Shown here: piece after piece, positions 41,983 to 51,475 of the stretch
How positions within the stretch are numbered: position 1 is the stretch's first letter
Layout: the number at the start of each line of letters is the position of its first letter
NCBI RefSeq assembly: GCF_001315015.1
Contig: NZ_CP012914.1
Location: forward strand, 1,732,501 to 1,796,500
Reading direction: 5' to 3'
Length of the DNA stretch: 64,000 nucleotides
From: Azospirillum brasilense
GTDB lineage: Bacteria > Pseudomonadota > Alphaproteobacteria > Azospirillales > Azospirillaceae
The notes under the pieces: model-generated
Told to the model about the DNA's origin: nothing
What the model saw: only the letters and a program-made list of their open reading frames with translations
Database searches by the model: none
Made by a program: the position numbers and the translations under genes

Positions 41983-43029
41983 TTACTTCGCGGCGGCCGC
42001 GTCGTAGAAGCGGAAGTCGAACGCCTCCGCCACCGGGATGGTGCCCTCGGCGGAGCCGATCTCCTTGGCGTAGGTCATCATCTGCTCGACCGCCGGGACG
42101 ACGCCGTGCGGGTCGGCGACGAACTTGGAGCCCGGCGAGCGGAAGGCGGACTCCAGCGTAGCCGGCTCCATCAGGCCCTTGCCCAGATACTCGTTGGCGA
42201 CCTTGGCGGAACGGGCCGGGTCCTTGGCGATCTGGTCGACGGCGCGGATGTGCGCCTTGAGCAGGCGGGTCAGCGCCTCGCCATGCTCCTTGGCGACCGG
42301 GCCGCGGACCGCGATGACGGTGCCGGGCTGGTTCGGGAACATCTCCGCGCCGGTGGCGAGCAGGCCGACGTTCGGGTCGACCTTCTGGGTCACGGTCACC
42401 GTCGGCTCACGGATCGTCGCCGCGTCGAGGGCACCGGCCAGCAGGGCCTGCTGGGTCTTCTCGATGCCCATGGAGATGATCTCCACGTTGGCCGGGTCGG
42501 CCTTCACCACCTTGAACAGCCAGTGGCGCAGCACCGTGTCCGGGACCGAGCCCGGCGGCTGCGTGCCGATCTTGACCTTGCGGCCGCTGTCGGCGACGAA
42601 CTTCGCGATGGACTCCGCGGTGGCCTTGCCGCCCAGCGCCTTGGCGAACTCGCCGCGGCTGGCGACGACCATCTCCTCGACCGCCGAGTTGGCGATCACC
42701 GACACGTCGGCGCCCTTCGAGCGGGCGACCAGGACCGGAGCGACGCCGGCGTAGAGCAGGTCGATCTTGCCGGCGGCCATCGCCTGGATGGCATGCGGGC
42801 CGGATTCGAACTTGGTCAGCTTCAGGTCGATGCCAGCCTCGCGCGCCCAGCCTTCCCCTTCCAGGATGAACAGCGGCGCGGCGGCAAGGATGGGAATGTA
42901 GCCGACCTCCAGCTTCACCGGATCGGCGGCGCGGGCCGCGCCGGGCGTCAGGGCGGTCAGGGACGCGGCGGTCAGGGATGCGACGGCGGCCACAGCCAGC
43001 ATCGCGGAGCGTCGGGTCAGGGCGGTCAT
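41983..43029 (-). CDS. ABC transporter substrate-binding protein (SsuA/TauA-like)
   Basis: 348 residues with a signal peptide (MTALTRRSAMLAVAAVASLT, cleavage near GAARAAD; the RR start may be a Tat signal). The mature protein has EVGYIPILAAAPLFILEGEG and GIDLKLTKFESGPHAIQAMA, the periplasmic type II fold of sulfonate/nitrate binders. First gene of the transporter operon. Starting ATG 43029 follows gaggatgg. A hairpin-like dyad stands 93 bases upstream. Ligand inferred only from context. Confidence 0.87.
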   Translation of the reverse strand: MTALTRRSAMLAVAAVASLTAASLTALTPGAARAADPVKLEVGYIPILAAAPLFILEGEGWAREAGIDLKLTKFESGPHAIQAMAAGKIDLLYAGVAPVLVARSKGADVSVIANSAVEEMVVASRGEFAKALGGKATAESIAKFVADSGRKVKIGTQPPGSVPDTVLRHWLFKVVKADPANVEIISMGIEKTQQALLAGALDAATIREPTVTVTQKVDPNVGLLATGAEMFPNQPGTVIAVRGPVAKEHGEALTRLLKAHIRAVDQIAKDPARSAKVANEYLGKGLMEPATLESAFRSPGSKFVADPHGVVPAVEQMMTYAKEIGSAEGTIPVAEAFDFRFYDAAAAK

Positions 43030-43121
43030 GGTTCCATCCTCGCAGGAAATTGCCCGCCTATTTAGCACATCTCCTATCGGAAGGAAGAGCGAATTACACA
43101 TTATTGAATGATGAAATGCCT

Positions 43122-43154
43122 GATTTCACATAATGCGTTTCGCAATGTGAAATC
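43122..43154. promoter_or_regulatory. Long dyad upstream of the sulfonate-type transporter
   Basis: gatttcacat (43122-43131) and atgtgaaatc (43145-43154) are perfect inverted repeats; an inner tgcg/cgca pair (43134-43137, 43141-43144) lengthens the stem. The motif tgtgaaatc recurs in the cysH/cysG promoter region. It may be an operator for a sulfur regulator. Confidence 0.5.
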
Positions 43155-43166
43155 CATTCCACCATA

Positions 43167-43200
43167 GGAAAAGCCCCTTCGCGGCGACGCGAAGGGGCTT
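43167..43200 (-). terminator. Terminator after cysNC
   Basis: Perfect 12-bp stem aagccccttcgc / gcgaaggggctt with a 6-base loop; on the minus strand it is followed by tttt, 26 bases beyond the cysNC stop. The opposite strand also has a T run. Confidence 0.85.
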
Positions 43201-43225
43201 TTTCCCGAACGGACGAGGGAAGCCG

Positions 43226-45100
43226 TTACACCCGGTCGCGCTTCAGGGCGTTCCGGCCGAACGCACCGTCCACATAGTCGAGCAGTTCGCCCAGCGCCTC
43301 CACCGGAGTGACCGCACCGGTGTCGATGGTCAGCTCCGCCGACTCCGGAGCCTCGTAGGGGGCGGAGACGCCGGTGAAGTCCGGAATCTCCCCGGCGCGC
43401 GCTCGGCGGTAGAGGCCCTTGGGGTCGCGCGATTCGCAGGTGGCGAGATCGGCGGCCACATAGACCTCGTGGAAGCGCTCGCCGCCGATGGCCCGTGCCC
43501 GCGCCCGGTCGGCCTGGAGCGGCGAGATCAGCGACGCGATGACCAGCACGCCGGCGTCGGCGAACAGCTTGGCCGTCTCGGCGACGCGCCGGATGTTCTC
43601 CGCCCGGTCCTCCGCCGAGAAGCCCAGCCCGGCGTTCAGCCCGTTGCGGACGTTGTCGCCGTCCAGCACGAAGACCTGCCAGCCGCGGTCGAACAGGGCG
43701 CGCTCCAGCGCCATGGCCAGCGTGGACTTGCCGGCCCCGGACAGGCCAGTCAGCCAGAGGACGCCGCCCTTGTGGCCGTTGGCGGCGTTGCGCTCGTCCG
43801 CGGTGACGGCGTGCGAGACCTCGGTCGTGTTGGCCGAGGCGGCGGGCCCCTCGTCCACCTCGACGACGATGCAGCCGCCGACCACATCGTGCCCGTCGAT
43901 CAGCACACCGCGCCCGGTGCGCGACAGCGCCGAAGCGAGGTCGACGGCGATCGGCGAGCGGGAGCGCAGGACGACCTCGGCCACCTCGTTGCGGTGGACC
44001 GCCTTGGCCGGGGTGCTCGACAGGTCCTCGATGTCGATGACGGCGGTGATGCTCTCCACCGTCACGCGGTGCTCGCCCGTCGTGATCTTCAGCGTGTAGG
44101 TCTTGCCGACCGCCAGCGGCTCCGAGGTCAGCCAGAAGGCGCGGACGCCCAGCCGGTGGGTGACGTGCGGCGCCCCCTCCTCATGGTGCGCGACATGGCC
44201 GCGCTCGGCGAAGATGCGCTTGTCCAGCGTGATGCCGATGCTCTGCCCGGCCTGGGCGGCGACGATGGGCTGGCTGTGGTTCCACCCCTCGATGCTGACC
44301 ACCGTGGCGGTGGCGCCGGTCGGCGAGAAGCGCAGCGTGTCGCCGACGCGCAGGCGCCCGCTCTCGATGCGGCCGGCCAGGATGCGGCGGTCGTCGGGCT
44401 TGTAGACGTCCTGCAGCGGGAAGCGCAGCGGCAGTTCGGTCGGCGCCTGCTGCGGGCGGAAGGCGTCCAGCGCCTCCACCACGGTCGGCCCCTCGTACCA
44501 GGGCGCCTTGTCGGAGCGGGTGACGATGTTGTCGCCGTGGCGCGCCGCAATCGGGATCACCGTGGAGGTGTGCAGGCCGAGTTCCGCCAGATAGGCGCGG
44601 ATCTCCTGGGACACCGCCTCGAACCGGTACTGGTCGAAATCGACGCGGTCCATCTTGTTGACGGCGACGGCCACCTGCCGCACGCCCAGCAGGTGCAGCA
44701 GGAAGGCGTGGCGGCGCGACTGCTCCAAGGCACCCTCAGCGGCGTCGATCACCAGCAGGGCGGCGTCGGCCTGGGAGGCGCCGGTCACCATGTTCTTCAG
44801 GAACTCGGTGTGGCCCGGCGCGTCGATGATGACGTAGGGGCGCTGTTCCGTCTTGAAGTGGATCTGCGTGGTGTCGATGGTGATGCCCTGGTCCCGCTCG
44901 GCCTGGAGCGCGTCCATCACGAAGGCCCATTCGAAGGGCATGCCGCGCTTGCGGCTCATCTCGTGGACCTGCTCCACCTTGCCGTCGGGCAGGCTGCCGG
45001 TGTCGTTCAGCAGGCGCCCGATCAGCGTCGACTTGCCGTGGTCGACATGGCCGACGATGACGATGCGGAGCTGGCCGTTCAATTCGTTCCGGATGTCCAT
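43226..45100 (-). CDS. cysNC: Bifunctional sulfate adenylyltransferase subunit 1 / APS kinase
   Basis: 624 residues. The N-terminal two thirds is the CysN GTPase ([41 protein letters not shown]). The C-terminal 190 residues are APS kinase CysC ([20 protein letters not shown] near 455, then [10 protein letters not shown]). With CysD it makes APS from sulfate and ATP, driven by GTP; the C-part can phosphorylate APS to PAPS. Same fusion as rhizobial NodQ; nothing here indicates a nodulation role. Starts 18 bases after cysD, ends before a terminator. Confidence 0.95.
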   Translation of the reverse strand: MDIRNELNGQLRIVIVGHVDHGKSTLIGRLLNDTGSLPDGKVEQVHEMSRKRGMPFEWAFVMDALQAERDQGITIDTTQIHFKTEQRPYVIIDAPGHTEFLKNMVTGASQADAALLVIDAAEGALEQSRRHAFLLHLLGVRQVAVAVNKMDRVDFDQYRFEAVSQEIRAYLAELGLHTSTVIPIAARHGDNIVTRSDKAPWYEGPTVVEALDAFRPQQAPTELPLRFPLQDVYKPDDRRILAGRIESGRLRVGDTLRFSPTGATATVVSIEGWNHSQPIVAAQAGQSIGITLDKRIFAERGHVAHHEEGAPHVTHRLGVRAFWLTSEPLAVGKTYTLKITTGEHRVTVESITAVIDIEDLSSTPAKAVHRNEVAEVVLRSRSPIAVDLASALSRTGRGVLIDGHDVVGGCIVVEVDEGPAASANTTEVSHAVTADERNAANGHKGGVLWLTGLSGAGKSTLAMALERALFDRGWQVFVLDGDNVRNGLNAGLGFSAEDRAENIRRVAETAKLFADAGVLVIASLISPLQADRARARAIGGERFHEVYVAADLATCESRDPKGLYRRARAGEIPDFTGVSAPYEAPESAELTIDTGAVTPVEALGELLDYVDGAFGRNALKRDRV

Positions 45101-45118
45101 GGTCCCAATCCCCGCTTC

Positions 45119-45916
45119 TTACATGTAGCCCGAGCTGCGCAGGCGCTCGAAGCTGTCCTCGGCCTCGTTGTCCATGGCGCGGCCGGCGCGCTCCGGAATG
45201 CGGGTCACGACCAGTTCGGCGATGATCTCGTCGATGGTGCCGGCGGTGCTGTCCACCGGGAAGGTGATGTTCTTCTCGCCCAGCGAGCGGTAGCGCTTGC
45301 CGTCCTTGGCGAAGTACAGCGGGACGATGGGAATCCCCTCGCGCTTGGAGTAGCGCCAGATGTCCAGCTCGGTCCAATGCAGCAGCGGGTGGATGCGGAC
45401 GTGGGTGCCTTCGTCGAACCGGGTCTTGTAATGGTCCCAGAACTCCGCCGGCTGGTCCTTCACGTCCCAATCGCCTTCCAGCGAGCGGGGCGAGAAGACG
45501 CGCTCCTTGGCGCGGGTCGCCTGCTCGTCGCGGCGGATGCCGACCATGATGCCCTGGTACTTGCCGGTGCGCAGAAGGTTCTTCAGCCCCTCCGTCTTGC
45601 GGGCGGCGGCGCGGGTCAGCGGCGGCAGGGTCTGGTCCATGTCCGCTTCCGGCGGGCACGCCTCCACCCGCAGGTCGAGGTCCCACTCCCCGGCGATGCG
45701 GTCGCGGAAGTCGTAGACCTCCTGCAGCTCCATCGCGGTGTCGAGCTGGACGACCGGGAACGGCACGCGCCCGAAGAACGCCTTGCGGCAGAGCCAGAGC
45801 AGGACGTTGCTGTCCTTTCCGATCGACCACAGCAGAGCCAGCTTGTCGATGCGGTTGTAGGCCTCGCGGAGGATATAGATGCTCTGGCTCTCAAGGTAAT
45901 CGAGATCGGCGGTCAT
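45119..45916 (-). CDS. cysD: Sulfate adenylyltransferase subunit 2
   Basis: 265 residues. [20 protein letters not shown], then the PP-loop [20 protein letters not shown] near residue 25, and [20 protein letters not shown]; the catalytic subunit that adenylates sulfate. ATG 45916 overlaps the cysH stop (ATGA, four bases), so cysH and cysD are coupled. An upstream in-frame ATG at 45955 is less likely. Confidence 0.95.
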   Translation of the reverse strand: MTADLDYLESQSIYILREAYNRIDKLALLWSIGKDSNVLLWLCRKAFFGRVPFPVVQLDTAMELQEVYDFRDRIAGEWDLDLRVEACPPEADMDQTLPPLTRAAARKTEGLKNLLRTGKYQGIMVGIRRDEQATRAKERVFSPRSLEGDWDVKDQPAEFWDHYKTRFDEGTHVRIHPLLHWTELDIWRYSKREGIPIVPLYFAKDGKRYRSLGEKNITFPVDSTAGTIDEIIAELVVTRIPERAGRAMDNEAEDSFERLRSSGYM

Positions 45917-46647
45917 TGTGCGGTTCCGGTCTTCTTGAAGGTGTGAATGCCGCATTCGGTCTTGGCGGTTCCGGCCCAGCGGCCCGACCGCGGGTCCGCA
46001 CCGGGAGCGACACGCTCGGTGCAGGTGAAACAGCCGATGGACAGGAAGCCGTCGGCTTCAAGCGGGTGGCGCGGCAGGTTGCGCCGGGTGAACTCCTGCT
46101 CGATCCGCTCGCGGTCCCAGTGGGCAAGCGGGTTGATCTTGATGCGGCCCGTGCCCTCCTCCGCCTCGAACAGCGGAAGGGCGGCGCGCGTCGATGCCTG
46201 GAAGCGCTTGCGCCCGGTCACCCAGGCGTCGAAACCCTCCAGCGCGCGGTCCAGCGGCACCGTCTTGCGCAGATGGCAACAGGCGTCGTGCGAGCGGGTG
46301 AACAGCAGCCCGTCGGGGTCCTCCGCCGCCAGATCCGCGCCGGTCGGGCCGATCGTGCGCACGCCGGTCAGGCCGAGCGCGGACACCAGCTTGTCGCGGT
46401 AGCGCAGCGTTTCCCCGAACAACTTCCCGGTGTCGACGAAGAGAACCGGGAAGGACGGGTCGGCTTCCGCCGCCAAGGCGAGCAGCACCGCCGATTCCGT
46501 TCCGAAGGACGAAACCACAGCAACGCGGCCGTCGAATTCATCACGCAGAAGGGCGTTCAGAAGCACCGCCCCGTCCAGCCGCCCGTAACGTTCGGTCAGA
46601 TCGGTCACGCGGTCGCGTTTCACAGCCTGGGCAAGTCCATCAAGCAT
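45913..46647 (-). CDS. cysH: Adenylylsulfate (APS)-type sulfate reductase CysH
   Basis: 244 residues. PP-loop-like VVSSFGTESAVLLALAAE and LFVDTGKLFGETL place it in the APS/PAPS reductase family. It has the cysteine pairs DACCHLRK and IGCFTCTERV, plus ECGIH, that bind [4Fe-4S]; that pattern marks APS-reducing rather than PAPS-reducing enzymes. Reduces APS with thioredoxin to sulfite. First gene of cysH-cysD-cysNC. The intergenic region to cysG is about 200 bases and AT-rich. Confidence 0.93.
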   Translation of the reverse strand: MLDGLAQAVKRDRVTDLTERYGRLDGAVLLNALLRDEFDGRVAVVSSFGTESAVLLALAAEADPSFPVLFVDTGKLFGETLRYRDKLVSALGLTGVRTIGPTGADLAAEDPDGLLFTRSHDACCHLRKTVPLDRALEGFDAWVTGRKRFQASTRAALPLFEAEEGTGRIKINPLAHWDRERIEQEFTRRNLPRHPLEADGFLSIGCFTCTERVAPGADPRSGRWAGTAKTECGIHTFKKTGTAQ

Positions 46648-46847
46648 GACCTAATTGCCTATCCACGAAGTGGAGTATTTGTTCTGAATTGCACATTAAC
46701 ACCAGTTTCACGGCGTTGCAATGCATATACATTGTCTACATGTATTATAGGTTTAAGCGAGTTTGTGAAATCTGTTGATTGCACCCCGCCATCGCGCTTA
46801 AATGCGCCCATGATGTGTTTTCACGATAGCTCCGGTGTGTATTTCGG
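46648..46847. promoter_or_regulatory. Divergent cys promoter region
   Basis: AT-rich spacer between the two cys operons. Contains an atacat/atgtat inverted repeat (46727-46732, 46740-46745) and a tgtgaaatc element (46764-46772) shared with the transporter dyad at 43122. These are candidate operators for a common sulfur regulator. No -10/-35 pair is certain. Confidence 0.5.
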
Positions 46848-47414
46848 GTGGCCGCGGTGATCCCGGTCGCGCTCGACCCGACGCATGTGCGGATCGCGCT
46901 GGTCGGTCAGGGACCGCTGGCGAAACGCCGTCTCGCGCAATTGCTGGAGGGCGGCGCGGCACCGGCGGTCTATTCACCGGAACCGGATGCTGAATTGATC
47001 GCTCTCGCGGGGATTGCCCTGCGTCGCGCCCTGCCCGCGCCCGCCGACTTGGAGGGTGTGCAGGTGCTGTTCGTCGTCGGCATCGACGACCCCGCCGCGG
47101 AGGCCCTGGCCCGTCAGGCGCGTGTCCGGAACATCCTGGTGAATGTCGAGGATGTGATTCCGCTCTGTGATTTCCACGCGCCGTCTGTGATACGGCGCGG
47201 CGACCTGCTGATGACCGTCTCCACCGGCGGCCGGAGCCCGGCGCTGGCCCAGGTGCTCCGCGAACGGCTGGAGACCCTGTTCCCCGCCGTCTGGGCGGAC
47301 CGGCTGGCGGAACTCGCCGCGCTCCGCGACCGCCTGCGCGCCACGGGCGCCAAGGGACCCGAGGTGCTGCGCGCCTGCCGGGATCTGATCGCCGCCAAAG
47401 GATGGCTGCCATGA
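46848..47414 (+). CDS. Precorrin-2 dehydrogenase / sirohydrochlorin ferrochelatase (CysG N-terminal type)
   Basis: 188 residues. IALVGQGPLAKRRLAQLLEG is the NAD-binding start of the SirC/Met8/CysG-N family; the usual GGG becomes GQG. VRNILVNVEDVIPLCDFHAP and GDLLMTVSTGGRSPALAQVL are normal. The enzyme oxidises precorrin-2 and may insert iron to give siroheme for sulfite reductase. GTG 46848 or 46857. Its stop overlaps the cobA start (ATGA). Confidence 0.9.
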   Translation: MAAVIPVALDPTHVRIALVGQGPLAKRRLAQLLEGGAAPAVYSPEPDAELIALAGIALRRALPAPADLEGVQVLFVVGIDDPAAEALARQARVRNILVNVEDVIPLCDFHAPSVIRRGDLLMTVSTGGRSPALAQVLRERLETLFPAVWADRLAELAALRDRLRATGAKGPEVLRACRDLIAAKGWLP

Positions 47415-48235
47415 TCGCATCGTCTCTTCTGTCCCGCCTGCCCTCCTTCGAGCCGGGCAGCGTCTGGCTGGCCGGCGCCGGCCCCGGCGATCCGGGCCTG
47501 CTGACCCTGCTGGCCGCCAAGGCGCTGGGCGAGGCCGACGCCATCGTCCACGACGCGCTGGTCGGCGGCGGCATCCTGGAGGCCGCCAACCCCGAGGCCC
47601 TTCTGGTGGACATGGGCAAGCGCGCCGGCCACCCCTCCCCCAAGCAGGAGGCGATCAACTCCCGGCTGGTGGAACTGGCCCGGGAAGGCCGTCGCGTGCT
47701 GCGGCTCAAGGGCGGCGATCCCTTCGTCTTCGGGCGTGGCGGCGAGGAATGCCTGGCGCTGGCCGAGGCCGAAATCCCCTTCCGCGTGGTGCCCGGCGTC
47801 ACCGCGGGGATCGGCGGCTTGGCTTATGCCGGCATTCCGGTGACCCACCGCGGCTTCGGCACCACGGCGACTTTCGTCACCGGGCACGACAAGGCCGGCG
47901 GTCTGCCCGCCGACCTGGACTGGGACGTTCTGGCGCGGCTGCCCGGCGCGCTGGTGTTCTACATGGCGCTGGGCACCATCGGGACCATCGCCGAACGGCT
48001 CGAAGCCGCCGGCAAGCCGCCGATGACCCCGGTCGCCATCGTGTCGAGCGCCAGCACCGAGGCGCAGAGCGTCATCGAGACCAATCTTGCCCATTGCGCC
48101 CGGGACGTCGTGCGGCTACAGGCCAAGCGCCCCGCGATCATCGTGGTCGGCGAGGTCGTGCGGCTGCGCACCCTGATCGGCGCGTGGCAGCAGACCACCG
48201 GCCAGAACCCGTTTTCCATCGCCGTGTCGGCGTGA
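47411..48235 (+). CDS. cobA: Uroporphyrinogen-III C-methyltransferase
   Basis: 274 residues. VWLAGAGPGDPGLLTLLAAK, LRLKGGDPFVFGRGGEE and PGVTAGIGGLAYAGIPVTHR are the SUMT signatures. Uses SAM to methylate uroporphyrinogen III to precorrin-2, upstream of siroheme and cobalamin. ATG 47411 is chosen from the ATGA overlap with the preceding gene; ATG 47402 adds three residues. In E. coli the two activities are one CysG protein; here they are split and overlap. Confidence 0.94.
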   Translation: MIASSLLSRLPSFEPGSVWLAGAGPGDPGLLTLLAAKALGEADAIVHDALVGGGILEAANPEALLVDMGKRAGHPSPKQEAINSRLVELAREGRRVLRLKGGDPFVFGRGGEECLALAEAEIPFRVVPGVTAGIGGLAYAGIPVTHRGFGTTATFVTGHDKAGGLPADLDWDVLARLPGALVFYMALGTIGTIAERLEAAGKPPMTPVAIVSSASTEAQSVIETNLAHCARDVVRLQAKRPAIIVVGEVVRLRTLIGAWQQTTGQNPFSIAVSA

Positions 48236-48259
48236 GCGTACGTGTTAGGAGTTGAAGGC

Positions 48260-48607
48260 ATGGCGTTGAACGATAAGTCCAGGAACGAGGCGGTGCTGAA
48301 GGCCATCACCGCCAACCGCCTGCGCGACGGCGAGGTGATCTTCCTCGCCCCCGGCCCCGACCTCGGCCCCGACCTCGGCTGGGTGGAGCGTCTGGACGGC
48401 GCCGCCCTGTTCGAGGACGCGGCCGCCGCTGACACCGCCCTGGCCGCCGCCAAGGCCAAGGCGGAGGGCGAGCAGTTCGCCGTGGACGTCTACGCCTTCG
48501 AACTGCGCGTCGTGGACGGGCAGCGGGTGCCGGTCAAGACGCGGGAGCGCATCCGGGCGCTCGGCCCCACCGTCCGCATCGATCTCGGCAAGCAGGCTGC
48601 GGCCTGA
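48260..48607 (+). CDS. DUF2849-domain protein
   Basis: 115 residues, soluble: MALNDKSRNEAVLKAITANR, LRDGEVIFLAPGPDLG and AFELRVVDGQRVPVKTRERI. DUF2849 proteins accompany sulfite reductase genes in alphaproteobacteria; a role as accessory or small subunit is possible. An aggag sequence stands about 8 bases before ATG 48260. Between cobA and cysI in the same operon. Confidence 0.82.
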   Translation: MALNDKSRNEAVLKAITANRLRDGEVIFLAPGPDLGPDLGWVERLDGAALFEDAAAADTALAAAKAKAEGEQFAVDVYAFELRVVDGQRVPVKTRERIRALGPTVRIDLGKQAAA

Positions 48608-48642
48608 ACCGGGCGGCCACTTTTTTGACAAGGGCGAGTTCC

Positions 48643-50331
48643 ATGAACCACATCGCGCCCGGCCGCAACGCCGGGGTCTACAGCTACGACGACATCGACC
48701 GCCGCTTCGTTGCGGAGCGCGTGGAGCAGTTCCGCGCCCAGGTCGAGCGCCGCCTGTCCGGCGAGCTGACGGAGGACGAGTTCAAGCCCCTGCGGCTGAT
48801 GAACGGCCTCTACCTCCAGCTCCACGCCTACATGCTGCGCATCGCCGTTCCTTACGGCGTCCTGACCGCGCGGCAGCTCCGCAAGCTGGCCGAGATCGGG
48901 CGCAAGTACGACAAGGGCTACGGCCACTTCACCACCCGGCAGAATCTCCAGTTCAACTGGATCAAGCTGGAGGACACCCCGGCGATCCTGCATGAGCTGG
49001 CCGAGGTGGACATGCACGCGCTGCAAACCAGCGGCAACTGCGTGCGCAACGTCACCACCGACCAGTTCGTCGGGGCGGCGCGGGACGAAGTGGTGGACGG
49101 GCGCGTCTACGCCGAGATCCTGCGGCAGTGGACGACCCTGCACCCCGAATTCACCTTTCTGCCGCGCAAGTTCAAGATCGCCATCATGGGGTCGGACGCC
49201 GACCGTGCGGCCATCCGCGTCCATGACGTCGGCGTCTTCGCCAAGCGCAATGAGCGGGGCGAGGTCGGCTTCACCTTCTACGTCGGCGGTGGCCTCGGCC
49301 GGTCGCCCTTCATCGGCAAGCTGATCCGCGACTGGGTGCCGGAGGAGGACTTCGTCGCCTATCTCGAAGCCATCCTGCGCGTCTACAACCAGTATGGCCG
49401 GCGCGACAACATCTACAAGGCGCGCATCAAGATCCTCGTCCACGAACTGGGCCAGGAGAAGTTCACCCAGGAGGTCGAGGAGGAGTTCGCCCGCCTGCGC
49501 GGCCCAAAATACCGCCTCGCGCCGGAGGTCGTCGACGAGATCCGCCGCCGCTTCGGCGGCCCGGCCTTCGAGAAGCTGACCGACGAGCCGGAGTCCTTCC
49601 AGGCCGCCAAGGCCACGAACCCGGACTTCGCCCGCTGGGTGGCGGTCAACGTGCTGGCCCACAAGGTTCCCGGCTACGCCGCCGCCACCATCTCGCTGAA
49701 GCCCGCCGGCGGCATCCCCGGCGACGCCACCTCGGAGCAGATGGAGCTGATCGCCGATTTGGCCGACGCGCACAGCTTCGGCGAACTGCGCGTCAGCCAC
49801 GCCCAGAACCTCGTCCTCGCCCATGTCCGGCAGGACGCGCTGTTCACCCTGTGGACGGCGCTGGAGGCCAACGGGCTGGGCACGCCGAACGCCGGGCTGA
49901 TCGGCGACATCATCGCCTGCCCCGGCCTCGACTACTGCGCGCTGGCCAACGCCCGCTCGATCCCGCTGGCCCAGGCCATCTCGGCCCGCTTCGCCGATCC
50001 GGCGCGGCAGCAGACCATCGGCGAGCTGGGCATCAAGATCAGCGGCTGCATCAACGCCTGCGGCCACCATCACGTCGGCGCCATCGGCATCCTCGGCGTG
50101 GATAAGAAGGGCGAGGAGTTCTACCAGATCACCGTCGGCGGTGACCCGACCCTGACCACGGCCATCGGCGACATCCTCGGCCCGGCGGTGACCGCCGACG
50201 AGACGGTGGACGCCATCGAGGCCATCGTCGAGGTCTATCTGTCCAACCGCTACGACGGGGAACGCTTCATCGACACGCTGAAGCGCGTCGGCCACGGCCC
50301 GTTCAAGGAGAGAGTCTATGCCGCTCATTAA
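48643..50331 (+). CDS. cysI: Nitrite/sulfite reductase hemoprotein
   Basis: 562 residues. Two ferredoxin-like half domains with GHFTTRQNLQFNWIKLED, SGNCVRNVTTD, IIACPGLDYCALA, GCINACGHHHVGAIGILG; these hold the siroheme and [4Fe-4S] cysteines. Reduces sulfite to sulfide with six electrons. Nitrite as substrate is possible, but adjacent cys genes favour sulfite. ATG 48643 follows aagggcg. Ends inside the DUF934 gene with a 14-base overlap. Confidence 0.92.
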   Translation: MNHIAPGRNAGVYSYDDIDRRFVAERVEQFRAQVERRLSGELTEDEFKPLRLMNGLYLQLHAYMLRIAVPYGVLTARQLRKLAEIGRKYDKGYGHFTTRQNLQFNWIKLEDTPAILHELAEVDMHALQTSGNCVRNVTTDQFVGAARDEVVDGRVYAEILRQWTTLHPEFTFLPRKFKIAIMGSDADRAAIRVHDVGVFAKRNERGEVGFTFYVGGGLGRSPFIGKLIRDWVPEEDFVAYLEAILRVYNQYGRRDNIYKARIKILVHELGQEKFTQEVEEEFARLRGPKYRLAPEVVDEIRRRFGGPAFEKLTDEPESFQAAKATNPDFARWVAVNVLAHKVPGYAAATISLKPAGGIPGDATSEQMELIADLADAHSFGELRVSHAQNLVLAHVRQDALFTLWTALEANGLGTPNAGLIGDIIACPGLDYCALANARSIPLAQAISARFADPARQQTIGELGIKISGCINACGHHHVGAIGILGVDKKGEEFYQITVGGDPTLTTAIGDILGPAVTADETVDAIEAIVEVYLSNRYDGERFIDTLKRVGHGPFKERVYAAH

Positions 50332-50815
50332 GGACGGCCGCATCGTCGAGGACGAGTGGGTCGCGGTCGCCGACGGCGAGCCGGTTCCCGCCGACCGCCC
50401 CGCCGTCGTCACCTTCGAGCGCTGGCAGGCGGAGCGTGCGAGCTTCGACGGGCGCAACGCGGCGCTCGGCGTCCGGGTCAAGAGCGGAACCCTGGCCCCG
50501 GCCATCGCGCCGGACCTGGGCCGCTTCGCCCTGGTGGCGATCGAGTTTCCGAAGTTCCGCGACGGCCGCGGCTTCTCCACCGCGCGCGAGTTGCGGGAGC
50601 GCTATGGTTATGAGGGTGAGATCCGGGCGGTCGGGCACGTCATCCCCGACCAGTACCGCTTCCTCCTGCGCACCGGCTTCACCTCCGCCGAGGCGCCGGA
50701 GAACACCAACCCGGAGAGCTGGGCGCACGCCCTGACGGAGATCACCGTCGCCTTCCAGCCGTCGCTGGACGACCCGCAGCCGCTGTCGCTCCTGCGCCGC
50801 CGCCTGGGGTCCTGA
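50318..50815 (+). CDS. DUF934 protein (sulfite-reductase-associated)
   Basis: 165 residues. MPLIKDGRIVEDEWVAVADG, GVRVKSGTLAPAIAPDLGRF, RELRERYGYEGEIRAVGHVI and PDQYRFLLRTGF match DUF934, annotated as an oxidoreductase partner of sulfite reductase. Overlaps cysI by 14 bases, so co-translated with it. Biochemical role not established. Confidence 0.88.
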   Translation: MPLIKDGRIVEDEWVAVADGEPVPADRPAVVTFERWQAERASFDGRNAALGVRVKSGTLAPAIAPDLGRFALVAIEFPKFRDGRGFSTARELRERYGYEGEIRAVGHVIPDQYRFLLRTGFTSAEAPENTNPESWAHALTEITVAFQPSLDDPQPLSLLRRRLGS

Positions 50816-50871
50816 CGCGCATCGCCCCGCGCCTGCGTCCCAATTGTCATGGGAGCGGGCGCGGCGCGGTT

Positions 50872-51210
50872 TCACACCCCGCCAAACGCCCAGAACAGGC
50901 CGCCCGCCGCCGCTGCGGCGAGCGCGACCAGCGCCCCGGCCACGGTGCGCCGCAACCGGGCGTCGCGCCGTTCGACCTCCTGGCGCTTTCTCAGCAGATA
51001 CTGTTGCTCCGGCCCGAGAAAGGCCCCCGAATCGCCGTCCAGAGAGACGGAGCGTTTCGCATTGCCCCGGCTTCGCACGACAGGGGAGGTCCGGACCTGT
51101 GGTCGCGGCGCCCGACCATCCAGGACCATCGATTCGCCCGCCAGAGGGCGCCCCGTCCCCGAGCGGCCCCGGCCGGTCTTCTTGGATGCCTTGCGTCTTT
51201 TGCTCGCCAT
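50872..51210 (-). CDS. Basic tail-anchored membrane protein, unknown
   Basis: 112 residues. Residues 1-85 are rich in Arg and Lys (MASKRRKASKKTGRGRSGTG, then LLRKRQEVERRDARLRR), and the end is a single hydrophobic helix (TVAGALVALAAAAAGGLFWA). This suggests a C-terminally anchored protein with a positively charged cytoplasmic part that may contact nucleic acid or lipid. Start ATG 51210 after gaggtg. No family recognised. It lies between the cys block and the antiporter. Confidence 0.65.
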   Translation of the reverse strand: MASKRRKASKKTGRGRSGTGRPLAGESMVLDGRAPRPQVRTSPVVRSRGNAKRSVSLDGDSGAFLGPEQQYLLRKRQEVERRDARLRRTVAGALVALAAAAAGGLFWAFGGV

Positions 51211-51475
51211 GCTTTTCACCTCTCCGTCCGCCTGCGGAGCATAGCGGTCCTGGCCCGCTTATCCAGTCTCGGAACGCCACAGGCCAGCAAAGTCACACCG
51301 CATGGATTTCGGACCTTATGCCGAAGCATTGGGCAATTGAGGCGAATTTGCGGAGATCGAACATTAGTGTCCGCGAATGCGGACGAACGACTGGAAAAAT
51401 CTCGACAACATCGCTCACACCGCCCGCCGAAATCCGTACTATGCGGCATCGCGCCGATGCAGCCAGGATTTTCGC

